A stretch of DNA of 64,000 nt, taken from NCBI GenBank assembly GCA_028281495.1, contig JANQJU010000010.1, positions 124,001 to 188,000 on the forward strand. The letters run 5' to 3'. The notes beneath the pieces were generated by a model. It was given only the letters and a program-made list of their open reading frames with translations, was not told where the DNA came from and did no database searches. Position 1 is the stretch's first letter. Every line of letters begins with the position of its first letter. The stretch comes from SAR324 cluster bacterium. Lineage in GTDB: Bacteria; SAR324; NAC60-12. Positions 1 through 8,026 of the stretch are shown one piece after another. A program made the translations under genes and the position numbers.

Positions 1-64
1 CAGAAACCTACGTTAACCTTGGTTCGCAAGTCATCGTGAACGTCCCTGTCATAAGAAATGCTAT

Positions 65-988
65 ATGTCCACATTACGTATCGGAACGCGCGGTAGTCGA
101 TTAGCCCTTTGGCAAGCCAATTGGGTCCGAGACCAAATTTTAGCTCGATATCCTGACCTGAAGGTCGAACTAATCCCGATCAAGACCCAAGGTGACATCA
201 TTTTAGATCGTCCGCTTGCGGAAATTGGAGGCAAAGGGTTGTTCGTGAAAGAACTAGAAGTTGCCATGTTAGAAAATCGGACGGACATGGCGGTGCATAG
301 TATGAAAGATGTGCCAGCGATCCTCCCGGAAGGGTTGGAAATATCGGTGATCACCCAACGAGAATCTCCGAGGGACGCCCTGATTAGCCCTGGATCAGCG
401 AATCTGGAAACACTTCCCAAAGGTGCTGTGATTGGCACGAGTTCGTTGCGACGCGGTGCTCAACTCAAAGCTTACCGCCCTGATTTGGAGATCCGTACGT
501 TGCGGGGCAATGTGGATACTCGTTTGAAAAAGGTGACGAATGGTGAGTACGATGGAGCAATCATGGCAGTGGCCGGATTGAAACGCCTCCAATTAGAAGC
601 TCATATTGCTCAAGAATTGCCTTTCTCTGTAATGCTTCCCGCCATCGCACAAGGGGCTATTGGGATTGAAACGCGTATGGGAGACGAAGCAACAGTTGCT
701 TATTTAAGTCATCTGCAACACGATGAGACATACGATTGTCTCATCGCAGAACGCGAGGTTTTGCACAAACTGGAAGGGAATTGTCAGATCCCGGTCGCGG
801 GATACTGTACCGTTGATCAAAACCAACTGCATTTAGAAGCCTTGGTTGCTCAACCGGAGGGATTACAGGTGATTCGTCGTGAAGCCTCCGCTCCACGCCA
901 CAATGCACGAGAATTGGGAGAAGGGGTTGCTCAGCAAATTCTCGAAGAGGGGGGATCGAAGATTCTGCAAACACTGTCTACATTTTAA
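65..988 (+). CDS. hemC: Hydroxymethylbilane synthase (porphobilinogen deaminase)
   Basis: Cytoplasmic enzyme of tetrapyrrole synthesis that joins four porphobilinogen molecules into hydroxymethylbilane. The 307-aa length is normal for the family. It opens with the typical RIGTRGSRLALWQA motif. The HSMKDVP loop holds the catalytic Asp (about D82), arginines lie in TSSLRRGAQL and LRGNVDTRL, and the dipyrromethane-cofactor cysteine is C240 in LEGNCQIPVAGY. The ATG at 65 fits the family N-terminus, although the ribosome binding site is weak. The STAS gene follows after 25 bases on the same strand. No other heme gene is visible in the window; its upstream neighbour is cut off. Confidence 0.97.
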   Translation: MSTLRIGTRGSRLALWQANWVRDQILARYPDLKVELIPIKTQGDIILDRPLAEIGGKGLFVKELEVAMLENRTDMAVHSMKDVPAILPEGLEISVITQRESPRDALISPGSANLETLPKGAVIGTSSLRRGAQLKAYRPDLEIRTLRGNVDTRLKKVTNGEYDGAIMAVAGLKRLQLEAHIAQELPFSVMLPAIAQGAIGIETRMGDEATVAYLSHLQHDETYDCLIAEREVLHKLEGNCQIPVAGYCTVDQNQLHLEALVAQPEGLQVIRREASAPRHNARELGEGVAQQILEEGGSKILQTLSTF

Positions 989-1013
989 TTATTCAGATTT
1001 TCAGGGAGGTATT

Positions 1014-1355
1014 ATGAAATTTGCCCATCGTATTGAGAGAGATGTATGTATCATTACTATCGACGGTAATTTCATTTTAGGCGATTTTTCCGACGGTGAA
1101 GTTTCTTTGGACGATTTGTTGAGCGATCCAGCGATTCGGCATGTACTGATCAATTTCGAACATGTGGACTATATGGATTCCACTGCATTAGGCGCAATGG
1201 TTTCCATGCTATTGACCATGCAGGAACGTCGGGGAAAGTTTGCTCTCTGCAATCTCAATGATCGGCATGTGAAGACATTTGAAAGTAGCCACTTGGGGGC
1301 GATGATGTCCATCTATCCGAACGAAGAAGTGGCGTTGGCTAAGTTGGACGAATGA
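1014..1355 (+). CDS. STAS-domain protein (anti-sigma factor antagonist type)
   Basis: A 113-aa single-domain STAS protein of the SpoIIAA/RsbV type. Such proteins work in partner-switching cascades by binding an anti-sigma kinase when unphosphorylated. The motif YMDSTALGAM carries the expected phosphorylatable serine (S56). A longer frame opens at 879, but the ATG at 1014 follows a clear GGGAGG and matches the family start, so I use it. It follows hemC closely and may be co-transcribed. No anti-sigma kinase is adjacent. A second STAS protein and an RsbU-type phosphatase lie near 38 kb. Partner and output are unknown. Confidence 0.85.
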   Translation: MKFAHRIERDVCIITIDGNFILGDFSDGEVSLDDLLSDPAIRHVLINFEHVDYMDSTALGAMVSMLLTMQERRGKFALCNLNDRHVKTFESSHLGAMMSIYPNEEVALAKLDE

Positions 1356-1368
1356 CCCCATAACTGTG

Positions 1369-1659
1369 TCACTTAGGAAGACGGGGTTTGATGAGTTTGC
1401 TCCAGTCCTCGTCAAAAGGATGAATATTGTCCATTGGCCCTTGGTCATCGTAAACAGTGAGACCTTCGTTGTACCATCGAAAAATCCCACCTCCCAAATT
1501 GGCTAAAGATCGTGCGCCTTTGGCCAAGGCGGCTGCTTCCACTCGTTCCAAAAATTCAGGACTGCGATATCCCACGGAACAGTAGAAAACCACCTGTTTC
1601 CCTTGAATTTGTTTTCCATGACGTTTCAAAAATTCGGTTAGGCTCATATCAGGGTCCAC
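1369..1659 (-). CDS. Rhodanese-like protein, short
   Basis: A 96-aa protein with a rhodanese active-site loop: VVFYCSVGYRS with the catalytic cysteine at C27, followed by NLGGGIFRWYNEG, typical of the C-terminal half of single-domain rhodaneses. These enzymes move sulfane sulfur or sense persulfides. The usual N-terminal part (strand with DVR and the SHLPGA segment) is missing. Translation appears to start at a GTG (1659) preceded by AAAGGAAAA. The protein may be truncated at the 5' end, or the family may have a short form. It runs convergent to the STAS gene, with only 13 bases between their stops. Confidence 0.7.
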   Translation of the reverse strand: MDPDMSLTEFLKRHGKQIQGKQVVFYCSVGYRSPEFLERVEAAALAKGARSLANLGGGIFRWYNEGLTVYDDQGPMDNIHPFDEDWSKLIKPRLPK

Positions 1660-1807
1660 TTGAATTTTCCTTTCATTAGCTCCTTTTCAATCGATTTATT
1701 TTTGGCCCGCAGCCTTGATGCAAAACGGTATATTCTTTGAGTCTTAAATCGGGCCCAACGCTTTCATTCCCTGACTGCTTAGTCAGACTGGAGCTTTGAT
1801 TCAGAGT

Positions 1808-1836
1808 TTGAAAAACCCTGATAAACCATGTATTTT
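1808..1836 (+). promoter_or_regulatory. Candidate sigma70-like promoter for lepB
   Basis: TTGAAA (1808-1813) and TATTTT (1831-1836) are separated by 17 bases, about 50 bases before the lepB start. Upstream, at 1771-1786, lies a short hairpin CTGACT-gctt-AGTCAG. This is seen by eye only. Confidence 0.35.
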
Positions 1837-1887
1837 TGTTTTTTTAGGTGTTGCTTTATTATCATTTAGTTTTACTGGTTAAATTTT

Positions 1888-2775
1888 ATGTTTGCTCAAT
1901 TAGTTACTTACAAAGTTTCACGAAAATCTCTCAATAAATTCAAAAAAGAAGGGCTTAACGAGAAATGCCTAGAGGCGCTTGCAAAATTGGAAGAGCAACT
2001 CTTTGATTCTTCTGAGGCGTTGATGACGCGAATTCAAAAATTTCCACAAGGAACAGAAATTTTAAAGCATGAGGCACTCATTTTAAAACATACCAAAGGT
2101 TATTTTAGGCTCGATAAGTGGATTCCTCATAAAACGAGTCGAGAATGGGTGGAAGCGCTTATTTTTGCTTTAGTCGTTGCCACCGTGGTACGCACGTTTT
2201 TGTTTGCTCCATTTCGAATTCCTTCCGGTTCCATGCTGCCGACCATTCAAATTGGAGATCATATCTTTGCCTCGATGTTTTCGTATGGAGTGCCGGTTCC
2301 CTTTACCGATGTTAAAATTTCCCCAAAACCTATCGAACGAGGAGACATCGTCATCTTTCCGTATCCCTTGGATCCTTCGGTTGATTACATCAAACGGACC
2401 GTGGCTTTGGAAGGAGAAACTATCCAGATCATCAGGAATAAGGTTTATATCAATGGCAAACAATTGTCAGAGGATTACGCTTATTTCAATCCGCAGCTTC
2501 GCTTTCGCCAAGCGGAAGATAATGTCAGCAATTTTGGCCCTGTGACCGTTCCCGAAGGTCATATCTTGGTGATGGGAGATAACCGCTATGATAGCCAAGA
2601 CGGTCGATTTTGGGGGTATGTAGAAATCAAGAAAGTTAAAGGAAAGGCTCAAATCATCTATTGGTCCAAGGATCCCGGTACTGCCTTGCATGGTGGAAAC
2701 TTTATTCAAGGCCTCATCGATACGTTCAATCCAACTTTGATTCGAACGGAACGTTTGTTTGCTACTTTGAAATGA
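1888..2775 (+). CDS. lepB: Signal peptidase I
   Basis: Membrane-bound Ser/Lys protease that removes signal peptides from exported proteins. The catalytic serine is in PSGSMLPT (S115) and the general-base lysine in DYIKRTVALEGE (K169). Box E (MGDNRYDSQDGRFWG) follows near residue 230. One membrane helix at about 88-107 anchors it. The roughly 80-residue N-terminal extension before that helix is charged and helical and longer than in many family members. The ATG at 1888 has no good Shine-Dalgarno sequence. The map gene follows 27 bases downstream, so the two are probably co-transcribed. Confidence 0.95.
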   Translation: MFAQLVTYKVSRKSLNKFKKEGLNEKCLEALAKLEEQLFDSSEALMTRIQKFPQGTEILKHEALILKHTKGYFRLDKWIPHKTSREWVEALIFALVVATVVRTFLFAPFRIPSGSMLPTIQIGDHIFASMFSYGVPVPFTDVKISPKPIERGDIVIFPYPLDPSVDYIKRTVALEGETIQIIRNKVYINGKQLSEDYAYFNPQLRFRQAEDNVSNFGPVTVPEGHILVMGDNRYDSQDGRFWGYVEIKKVKGKAQIIYWSKDPGTALHGGNFIQGLIDTFNPTLIRTERLFATLK

Positions 2776-2802
2776 TTTTTTTTATCTATCTTTAAACCCA
2801 AC

Positions 2803-3675
2803 ATGGCTTCTATGAAAAATTCTTCGATTGGTCGTAATGACACATGCTGGTGTGGCAGCGGCAAAAAGTATAAAAAATGCCACATGAAAGACGATAAACA
2901 GTCTCAAAGCAAACGCAGGAGTAGCCGTTCTGGAATCATCATCAAAACTGATGAAGAAGTCGAGGGTATCCGGAAATCGAGCCAACTGACCAAAAGCATT
3001 CTCGACATACTTGAAGAACGAATCACAGCCGGCATCACCACGGAAGACATCAATACATGGGTGCATCAATACACCTTGGAACACGGAGCGTATCCGGCTC
3101 CGTTGAACTATCGAGGGTTTCCCAAAAGTGTATGCACATCGTTGAATAATGTAATCTGTCATGGAATTCCAGACCACACCGTGGTCAAAGACGGGGACAT
3201 CTTGAATGTGGATGTGACTTGTATTTTGGATGGGTATTATGGCGATTCCAATCGGATGTTTTTGATTGGTGAGGTTTCTGACGACGCTCGGCGGTTGTGC
3301 GAAATTTCTAAGGAATGCATGGATCTTGGGATCAAGCAGGTGAAACCTTTCAATACCATTGGAGACATTGGCCATGTGATCCAACAACATGCCGAAAAGC
3401 ATGGATATTCAGTGGTTCGTGATTTTTGTGGACATGGAGTCGGTCTCGAATTTCATGAGGATCCGCAGGTACCGCACTATGGAAGCCCCAAAACGGGTCC
3501 GATGCTGCGTCCCAATATGGTGTTCACGATTGAACCTATGATCAATGCTGGCCTTCCGGACAGCCGCATTTTAGAAGATAAATGGACCGCAGTGACCATC
3601 GATGGCTCTCTCTCGGCACAATGGGAGCATACGTTACGAGTCACGCAAACCGGCTTTGAGATTCTGACAGCTTAA
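2803..3675 (+). CDS. map: Methionine aminopeptidase, type I, with N-terminal SEC-C zinc motif
   Basis: Removes the initiator methionine from new proteins. The catalytic part (about residues 45-288) has the metal ligands of the family: Asp residues in NVDVTCILDGYYGDSNR, His in GHGVGLEFHEDP, Glu in FTIEPMI and Glu in WEHTLRVT. Residues 8-27 form a SEC-C zinc-binding motif (NDTCWCGSGKKYKKCH), as at the SecA C-terminus and in a subset of bacterial MetAPs, likely helping ribosome or chaperone contact. It sits directly behind lepB, which links two N-terminal processing enzymes. Confidence 0.95.
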   Translation: MASMKNSSIGRNDTCWCGSGKKYKKCHMKDDKQSQSKRRSSRSGIIIKTDEEVEGIRKSSQLTKSILDILEERITAGITTEDINTWVHQYTLEHGAYPAPLNYRGFPKSVCTSLNNVICHGIPDHTVVKDGDILNVDVTCILDGYYGDSNRMFLIGEVSDDARRLCEISKECMDLGIKQVKPFNTIGDIGHVIQQHAEKHGYSVVRDFCGHGVGLEFHEDPQVPHYGSPKTGPMLRPNMVFTIEPMINAGLPDSRILEDKWTAVTIDGSLSAQWEHTLRVTQTGFEILTA

Positions 3676-3690
3676 CCATCTCTTGTGCCT

Positions 3691-3806
3691 TCTCAATATT
3701 ACCTATTCCTAGATTTACTCGTTCTCAACATTACCTATTCCTGGATTTACTCATTCGTCCACTGTATGTACCGTCAACTGTATGTACCCGTTCCTCCACT
3801 GTATGA
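3691..3806. repeat. Junction tandem repeats between convergent map and LytTR genes
   Basis: Two 32-bp near-identical units (3691-3722 and 3723-3754) are followed by about three 17-18 bp units built on CCACTGTATGTACC. They fill the gap between the two converging stop codons. An open frame across them (3685-3921) is a by-product of the repeat. Confidence 0.8.
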
Positions 3807-3821
3807 AGCGGATTTCATGAA

Positions 3822-4595
3822 TCATGATAACGCTTCTTTTTTAAGCCAGGCTTTTAATAACTTCCTTCCTTCTCGACTCACAGGAATAATCGTATTCTCC
3901 AGACCTTCGAGTAGCAAATAGGTGTTGTCCCGAAATTCACGAATCTTACGGGAATTGATCACATACCCTTTGTGGACTTGGAGGAAGCCTTGTGATTGCA
4001 GTTCATCCAATGCTTTTTTTAATGTTTTCTTGATCAGAATTCCGGAACCTGTAGGTAGGTCGAAACTTTCCGGCTCGCGAAGGTGATATTCCACGTAATC
4101 TCGATGGCTTTGAATGAATAAGATTTCATCTGGATACACACACACCGTTCTGGATTCATTGTGTTCTCGGAATTCGAGAAGCAGATAACCGTGCTGAATT
4201 TTTTGGTTTAAGAGACGGCGCTCATGGTCTTGGTTTTCTAAATCTCGAAAGGCCTTTTCCATGGCCATTCGGAACTTTTCCTTTTTGACCGGTTTGATGA
4301 TGAAATCGGCTGGATCGTAATCGTATCCTTCCAACGCGTATTTGCTGTAGCCGGTACAAAACACAATCACAGGTGAGTATTCCAACCGCGATAGCATTTC
4401 AAAACCATTCAACTCTGGCATTTCGATATCCACAAACACCAAATCGGGTCGTTGTTGATTGATCCCCTCCAAGCCAGTCCGCCCGTCTCGAAAAGTGTTG
4501 ATAACTTCAATGTTGTCGTAGGGAATTAAATCGTCAATTAAGTTTTCAATCGCAAATGTGTCGTCGTCCACAATAACAGTTCTTATTTTGTTCAT
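3822..4595 (-). CDS. LytTR-family response regulator
   Basis: A 257-aa two-component response regulator. The receiver domain spans residues 1-120, with acidic pocket D10-D12 and phosphoacceptor D56 in VFVDIEMPELNG. Lys103 in DFIIKPVKK is the conserved lysine. A LytTR DNA-binding domain spans about 145-255 (hallmark HKGYVINSRKI and the ending TIIPVSREGRKLLKAWL). It is transcribed divergently from the CHASE2 sensor kinase 117 bases away, its likely partner. The DNA targets cannot be read from the sequence. Confidence 0.92.
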   Translation of the reverse strand: MNKIRTVIVDDDTFAIENLIDDLIPYDNIEVINTFRDGRTGLEGINQQRPDLVFVDIEMPELNGFEMLSRLEYSPVIVFCTGYSKYALEGYDYDPADFIIKPVKKEKFRMAMEKAFRDLENQDHERRLLNQKIQHGYLLLEFREHNESRTVCVYPDEILFIQSHRDYVEYHLREPESFDLPTGSGILIKKTLKKALDELQSQGFLQVHKGYVINSRKIREFRDNTYLLLEGLENTIIPVSREGRKLLKAWLKKEALS

Positions 4596-4712
4596 AAGCG
4601 TTTTTGGGCATAGGAGTTTTGTTTATAGGAGTTCTTCTTGCAATGATTCCAACAGGATTGGAGGATTTAAGCAGTCCCTTTTTTGCGAACGAAATGGAGA
4701 ACCCCAAACACG

Positions 4713-6473
4713 ATGCAATACGAATTCAGAAAACTAATGGAGTTATGGAAAACCCGTGCGGGTAGCTTGAGATTCTTGATTGTCGGGATTCTGTTGCTGC
4801 AAGGTGGATTGCAATCCACGCCCTTCTTTAGGGACTTGGAAACCCGCTTTCAAGTGGTTTTTTATGACATGCGATTTGCGTTTCAAGAAGAACCTTCTTG
4901 GAAAAATGTCCCCATCTATCTTTTGCAAATTGACGATGCGTCGTTGCCCTCGGCGACCTGCCGCTCTCCGGTCAATCGAGCTTGGTTGGCGGAACTGATT
5001 GATCAATTGGCGGCGTACCGCCCTCATCTCATTGTGTTCAATCTTCTACTAGATCAACCGACCGTGCTGGCGGAAGACCAGCGCTTGGCCGATGCGATAA
5101 AACGTGCTGGGAATGTGATCCTTCGGGAAGAAGCCCAGGCTTCTGTTTTAGAAAGTTTTGCCCAAGCTGCCGTGGAGCGAGGAAGTCTCCGATTTCAGCT
5201 CGACTCTTCAGGAACACTGAAGGCGGTTTGTAATACGCCTAGTAGTTGTGGACACCCTCAACCCCTACCTCGGGTTTTATGGCAGACGCTCCAGCCGGAA
5301 GCTCCTTACCCAGCCCCGTTTCAGCAGCAGGATTGGTTGGCAATTAATTTTTTCAGAACGGATCCGAATTTTGTGCGAGCCAAACAAGGTGCAAACCGAC
5401 GTTGGTTCGGTGCCCAAGACATCGCCGCATTGTCGGAGGAAATGCTTCCTGACAATGCAGTCGTCTTGATAGGTACCGGATTTGAGGATTTATATCCGGC
5501 GTTTAAAACACCGTTTTTTGCCGAACCTGGGGAAACGTTAAATGAGTTGGAAGTGCTGTCGCAAATTTTGGAAATGCTACTCACCCCACGTCCATTGAAG
5601 GAAGTACCTTGGTATCTCATCAGCTTGATATTGGCAGGAGTTATGGGGGGGTTGGGATGGATTGCATTAAAAGGTCACCCTATCGCTTTTGGAGGGCTGA
5701 CCTTGTTCGCAATATTAGGATGGATGCTGGGGGCGGCTGTGGTCTTTGCATTTGCCGATTGGGTGGTAGTGAGCGTATTGCCGGCGATCTTGTTGGGAAG
5801 CTTTTTTATCATATTCACTTGTTACTTGTACCTCCGAGAAACGTGGGACCGTCTGGCATTAGAGTTGGATCTGAAACAGACGAAAATCGACTTTTTAACT
5901 CAAGAACTGAATCGACATAGTTTATTCAATGAGTTCAGCCGGATACGGCATTTGATTTCTCGTAAACCAGAGACCGCCCAAGACTATCTGATCGAATTTG
6001 CTGATCGCCTCCAGACTTCGTTGCGTTTTGGAGATCGGCTGCATGTGCCGCTTTCTGAACAGGTTCGTTACATCCAATCTTACATCACTCAACAGCAGCT
6101 TTTGTATGGTGAGACCTTGCAGTTCGATCTGAAGTGGGAAGGTCAATGGGAAGCCATTCAGACTCCGTGGAACGTGTTTTATCCTTTGGTCGAAAATGCA
6201 GTGAAGTACACTGAACCGTTGATTGGTGCCTCGGAGGGGGAGGGGCCTAGTATTTCGGTTGAGCTGGCCGTGAAAGGAAATCGGTTGCAATTTTCCATCA
6301 GCAATCCTTATCGCGAAAAAATGAAAGTTGTTTCTTCGAAAAAAGGATTACGAAATCTGCAACAGCGTTTGAACTATTATTATAAGCCTGGAAGCTGGTC
6401 TTTGGAGAGTCGAGCAGAGGGGCAACGTTGGCTTGCGAAACTCATCATTCCTGTGAATTCGGAACGAGAATAG
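4713..6473 (+). CDS. CHASE2-domain LytS-type sensor histidine kinase
   Basis: A 586-aa membrane kinase. After an N-terminal membrane helix comes an extracytoplasmic CHASE2 sensor domain (about residues 35-300, with the YDMRF motif near its start). Three closely spaced membrane helices follow at about 301-375, and then a LytS-type kinase core. The H-box reads LNRHSLFNEF (His about 402), a variant of the usual PHFLFN. The N-box is YPLVENAVKYTE. The C-terminal ATPase part is short and the G-box weak. The ATG at 4713 is chosen over an upstream TTG at 4683. It is divergent to, and probably paired with, the LytTR regulator. Confidence 0.88.
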   Translation: MQYEFRKLMELWKTRAGSLRFLIVGILLLQGGLQSTPFFRDLETRFQVVFYDMRFAFQEEPSWKNVPIYLLQIDDASLPSATCRSPVNRAWLAELIDQLAAYRPHLIVFNLLLDQPTVLAEDQRLADAIKRAGNVILREEAQASVLESFAQAAVERGSLRFQLDSSGTLKAVCNTPSSCGHPQPLPRVLWQTLQPEAPYPAPFQQQDWLAINFFRTDPNFVRAKQGANRRWFGAQDIAALSEEMLPDNAVVLIGTGFEDLYPAFKTPFFAEPGETLNELEVLSQILEMLLTPRPLKEVPWYLISLILAGVMGGLGWIALKGHPIAFGGLTLFAILGWMLGAAVVFAFADWVVVSVLPAILLGSFFIIFTCYLYLRETWDRLALELDLKQTKIDFLTQELNRHSLFNEFSRIRHLISRKPETAQDYLIEFADRLQTSLRFGDRLHVPLSEQVRYIQSYITQQQLLYGETLQFDLKWEGQWEAIQTPWNVFYPLVENAVKYTEPLIGASEGEGPSISVELAVKGNRLQFSISNPYREKMKVVSSKKGLRNLQQRLNYYYKPGSWSLESRAEGQRWLAKLIIPVNSERE

Positions 6474-6481
6474 AGGCAAAG

Positions 6482-6551
6482 GAGGTTCCCCAATGGAGCC
6501 AGGCTCCTCCCCCATTGAAATCGGTACGGGGCGAATCCATCGGGGGACCTC
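6482..6551. other. Palindromic structured element behind the sensor kinase gene
   Basis: Outer arms GAGGTTCCCC (6482-6491) and GGGGGACCTC (6542-6551) pair at nine of ten positions plus a G-U. Inside are GGAGCC/GGCTCC and AATGG/CCATT helices. There is no T-tract, so it is not a classic terminator. Parts (GGAGGTYCCC, GCGAATC, GGACYTC) recur in the same order in the reverse complement of the element at 51942-52006. Confidence 0.5.
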
Positions 6552-6584
6552 GTTCAGGTTGATTAGAAAGTGGGTGAAGTGAAG

Positions 6585-6752
6585 TTATTTTCCTGTCAAT
6601 TTCATCCGAAGTTTTTTCAAGGCCGGATGAAAGAAGCGCTCTAATGTATCCATTGCGGTACGAGACATATAAGAGGGTCGATTCCCTACCGTTTTGTAGG
6701 CGAGTAGTAAATTGAGATCTGTAATTTGGTCTGCAGTCATTTTTTTCATCAT
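6585..6752 (-). CDS. Small protein, 55 aa, unknown function
   Basis: An open frame from ATGATG at 6752 with an ideal Shine-Dalgarno AAGGAGG five bases upstream. The product (starts MMKKMTADQITDL, ends KLRMKLTGK) is basic, without signal peptide or membrane helix, and predicted helical. I do not recognise it. It lies between the CHASE2 kinase (transcribed toward it) and an AT-rich tract that could hold its promoter. The strong translation signal and compact design argue for a real gene. It could be a small regulator or a structural peptide. Confidence 0.6.
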   Translation of the reverse strand: MMKKMTADQITDLNLLLAYKTVGNRPSYMSRTAMDTLERFFHPALKKLRMKLTGK

Positions 6753-7110
6753 AACAACCTCCTTTTGTTTAGTTTATGTTAGGTTGATGTTAGATTAACA
6801 TTAAAAATTTAATAAATCAAATAAATGCCTAATTAAATAATTTATTTTGCATGCCTTAAATTAAGAAAAGTATTTGAAATCAATTAGTTATTATTTTATA
6901 ACTGTGCTGAATTTTTTATTTATTACTTTTGTTTTTTGAGCTTCTAACAAAAGCATGAGGAAATAAATATAACTGGATACAACCGTCCACCCATGAGAAT
7001 TGCATGTCGGTTAATCGATTCTTTTTTAGAAACAAATCCGCAAGGGGGGGTGGAGTCTACGTCACAAAGAAATCCGTGAGGATGGTGGAGTCAAGGTCGA
7101 AAGGAAAACT
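6753..7110. other. AT-rich intergenic stretch
   Basis: About 200 bases (6770-6970) are strongly AT-rich and contain many A/T runs, a plausible promoter zone for the 55-aa gene on the minus strand. Near 7035-7100 an imperfect direct repeat of about 35 bp (AATCCG...GTGGAGTC twice) precedes the next gene. No further gene is seen. Confidence 0.5.
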
Positions 7111-7749
7111 ATGGCAAAAGAGGCAAAACGAGGACGTCGTGCCGGGGTGAAGCAATATCCCAGTCTGGAGAGACAGGGTAAGCTGCTCCGTAAGTGCATT
7201 GAAAGAAGTTTGGAGAAAGTGATCAAAGAGTATGCGGAGAGTGTAAGTGACCGGCGTGGTGTTTTCACCAAAGAGCAAAGCGAACGGCTTTACCAGGAAC
7301 TCAATAAGGTACGGGTGCCGCATCTTATGCTAGCAATCCAATCCAGCACTGTGTTCAACCGCGAATTGTTCCTTAGCGGGGATGTGTTGAATGAGGTGGA
7401 GCACTATGATTTAGCCGAGTATCATATTCAGGAAGCGAAACGCTTGAAAAAGGAACGAAAAAAAGGTGGAAAGCCACAACCACCGACCCCGCCACCTCTT
7501 TTTCAAACGAGGGCACCCCAATGGGAAAGCGATTTGGAACTCGAAATTTCGCAAGATCCAATAGCAGGTGTGGTACCCGCTGGTACTTCTGCTATCAGAC
7601 CCGTCCAAGAACTGGAAACCCCGCTTACCAGCGCTTCCAAAATACAAACTGATGATAAATCCCAAGCGTCATTGGTCGATGTTTCTGAAAAATCGTCTAT
7701 TAGTGAATCAGAAAAGGTGCTTGCAAATGCTTCTGAAACGGACAATTGA
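7111..7749 (+). CDS. Unknown protein with basic helical N-terminus and low-complexity tail
   Basis: A 212-aa protein I do not recognise. Residues 1-125 are charged, basic and mostly helical, possibly a small folded domain. A proline run (KPQPPTPPP, about 128-136) follows, and the last 80 residues are Ser/Thr/Glu-rich and likely disordered. There is no signal peptide or membrane helix. The ATG at 7111 is preceded by AAAGGAAA. It converges on the CHAT protein gene and is followed by a strong hairpin. A role as partner or adaptor of the CHAT protein is only a guess from position. Confidence 0.6.
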   Translation: MAKEAKRGRRAGVKQYPSLERQGKLLRKCIERSLEKVIKEYAESVSDRRGVFTKEQSERLYQELNKVRVPHLMLAIQSSTVFNRELFLSGDVLNEVEHYDLAEYHIQEAKRLKKERKKGGKPQPPTPPPLFQTRAPQWESDLELEISQDPIAGVVPAGTSAIRPVQELETPLTSASKIQTDDKSQASLVDVSEKSSISESEKVLANASETDN

Positions 7750-7797
7750 AACCACCGAGTTAGAACGAAGTCGAAACTCTGAGGATGGGATGGAGAA

Positions 7798-7841
7798 GCT
7801 CCACCTTATCTTCAAAAATGGACTTTCCGATAAGGTGGAGC
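7798..7841. other. Strong stem-loop between convergent genes
   Basis: Perfect 13-bp inverted repeat GCTCCACCTTATC / GATAAGGTGGAGC with an 18-base loop, 48 bases after the stop of the 212-aa gene. No T-run follows on either strand, so it may be an RNA-stabilising or imperfect bidirectional termination structure. Confidence 0.6.
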
Positions 7842-7970
7842 AGGAAAGGGAATCAGTCTAACGAGCCTTCCGCCCGCAGTTGTAAGAAGAAAATGAAGTC
7901 TGTGAGAACTTGATCGGAGTAACTTGCGCGGCGTATTGCTCACCCAGAAGATCTTTGCACTAGAAGAGAG

Positions 7971-8026
7971 GACCAGAGCTACAAGACGAGAACTATATGA
8001 CCAGAACTATATGACCAGAGCGACTA
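7971..8026. repeat. Four 14-bp tandem units overlapping the CHAT gene stop
   Basis: Units of the type GACCAGAACTATAT at 7971, 7985, 7999 and 8013. The last one overlaps the stop codon of the CHAT gene (ends at 8024 on the minus strand). Confidence 0.75.

Noticed and set aside
1-108. Open frame reading into hemC from the window start
   Set aside because: Too short to name; other frames close at 14 and 39, and I cannot tell which belongs to an upstream gene.
3685-3921. 78-aa open frame after map
   Set aside because: It is read through the junction tandem repeats and into the antisense of the LytTR gene; no ribosome site.
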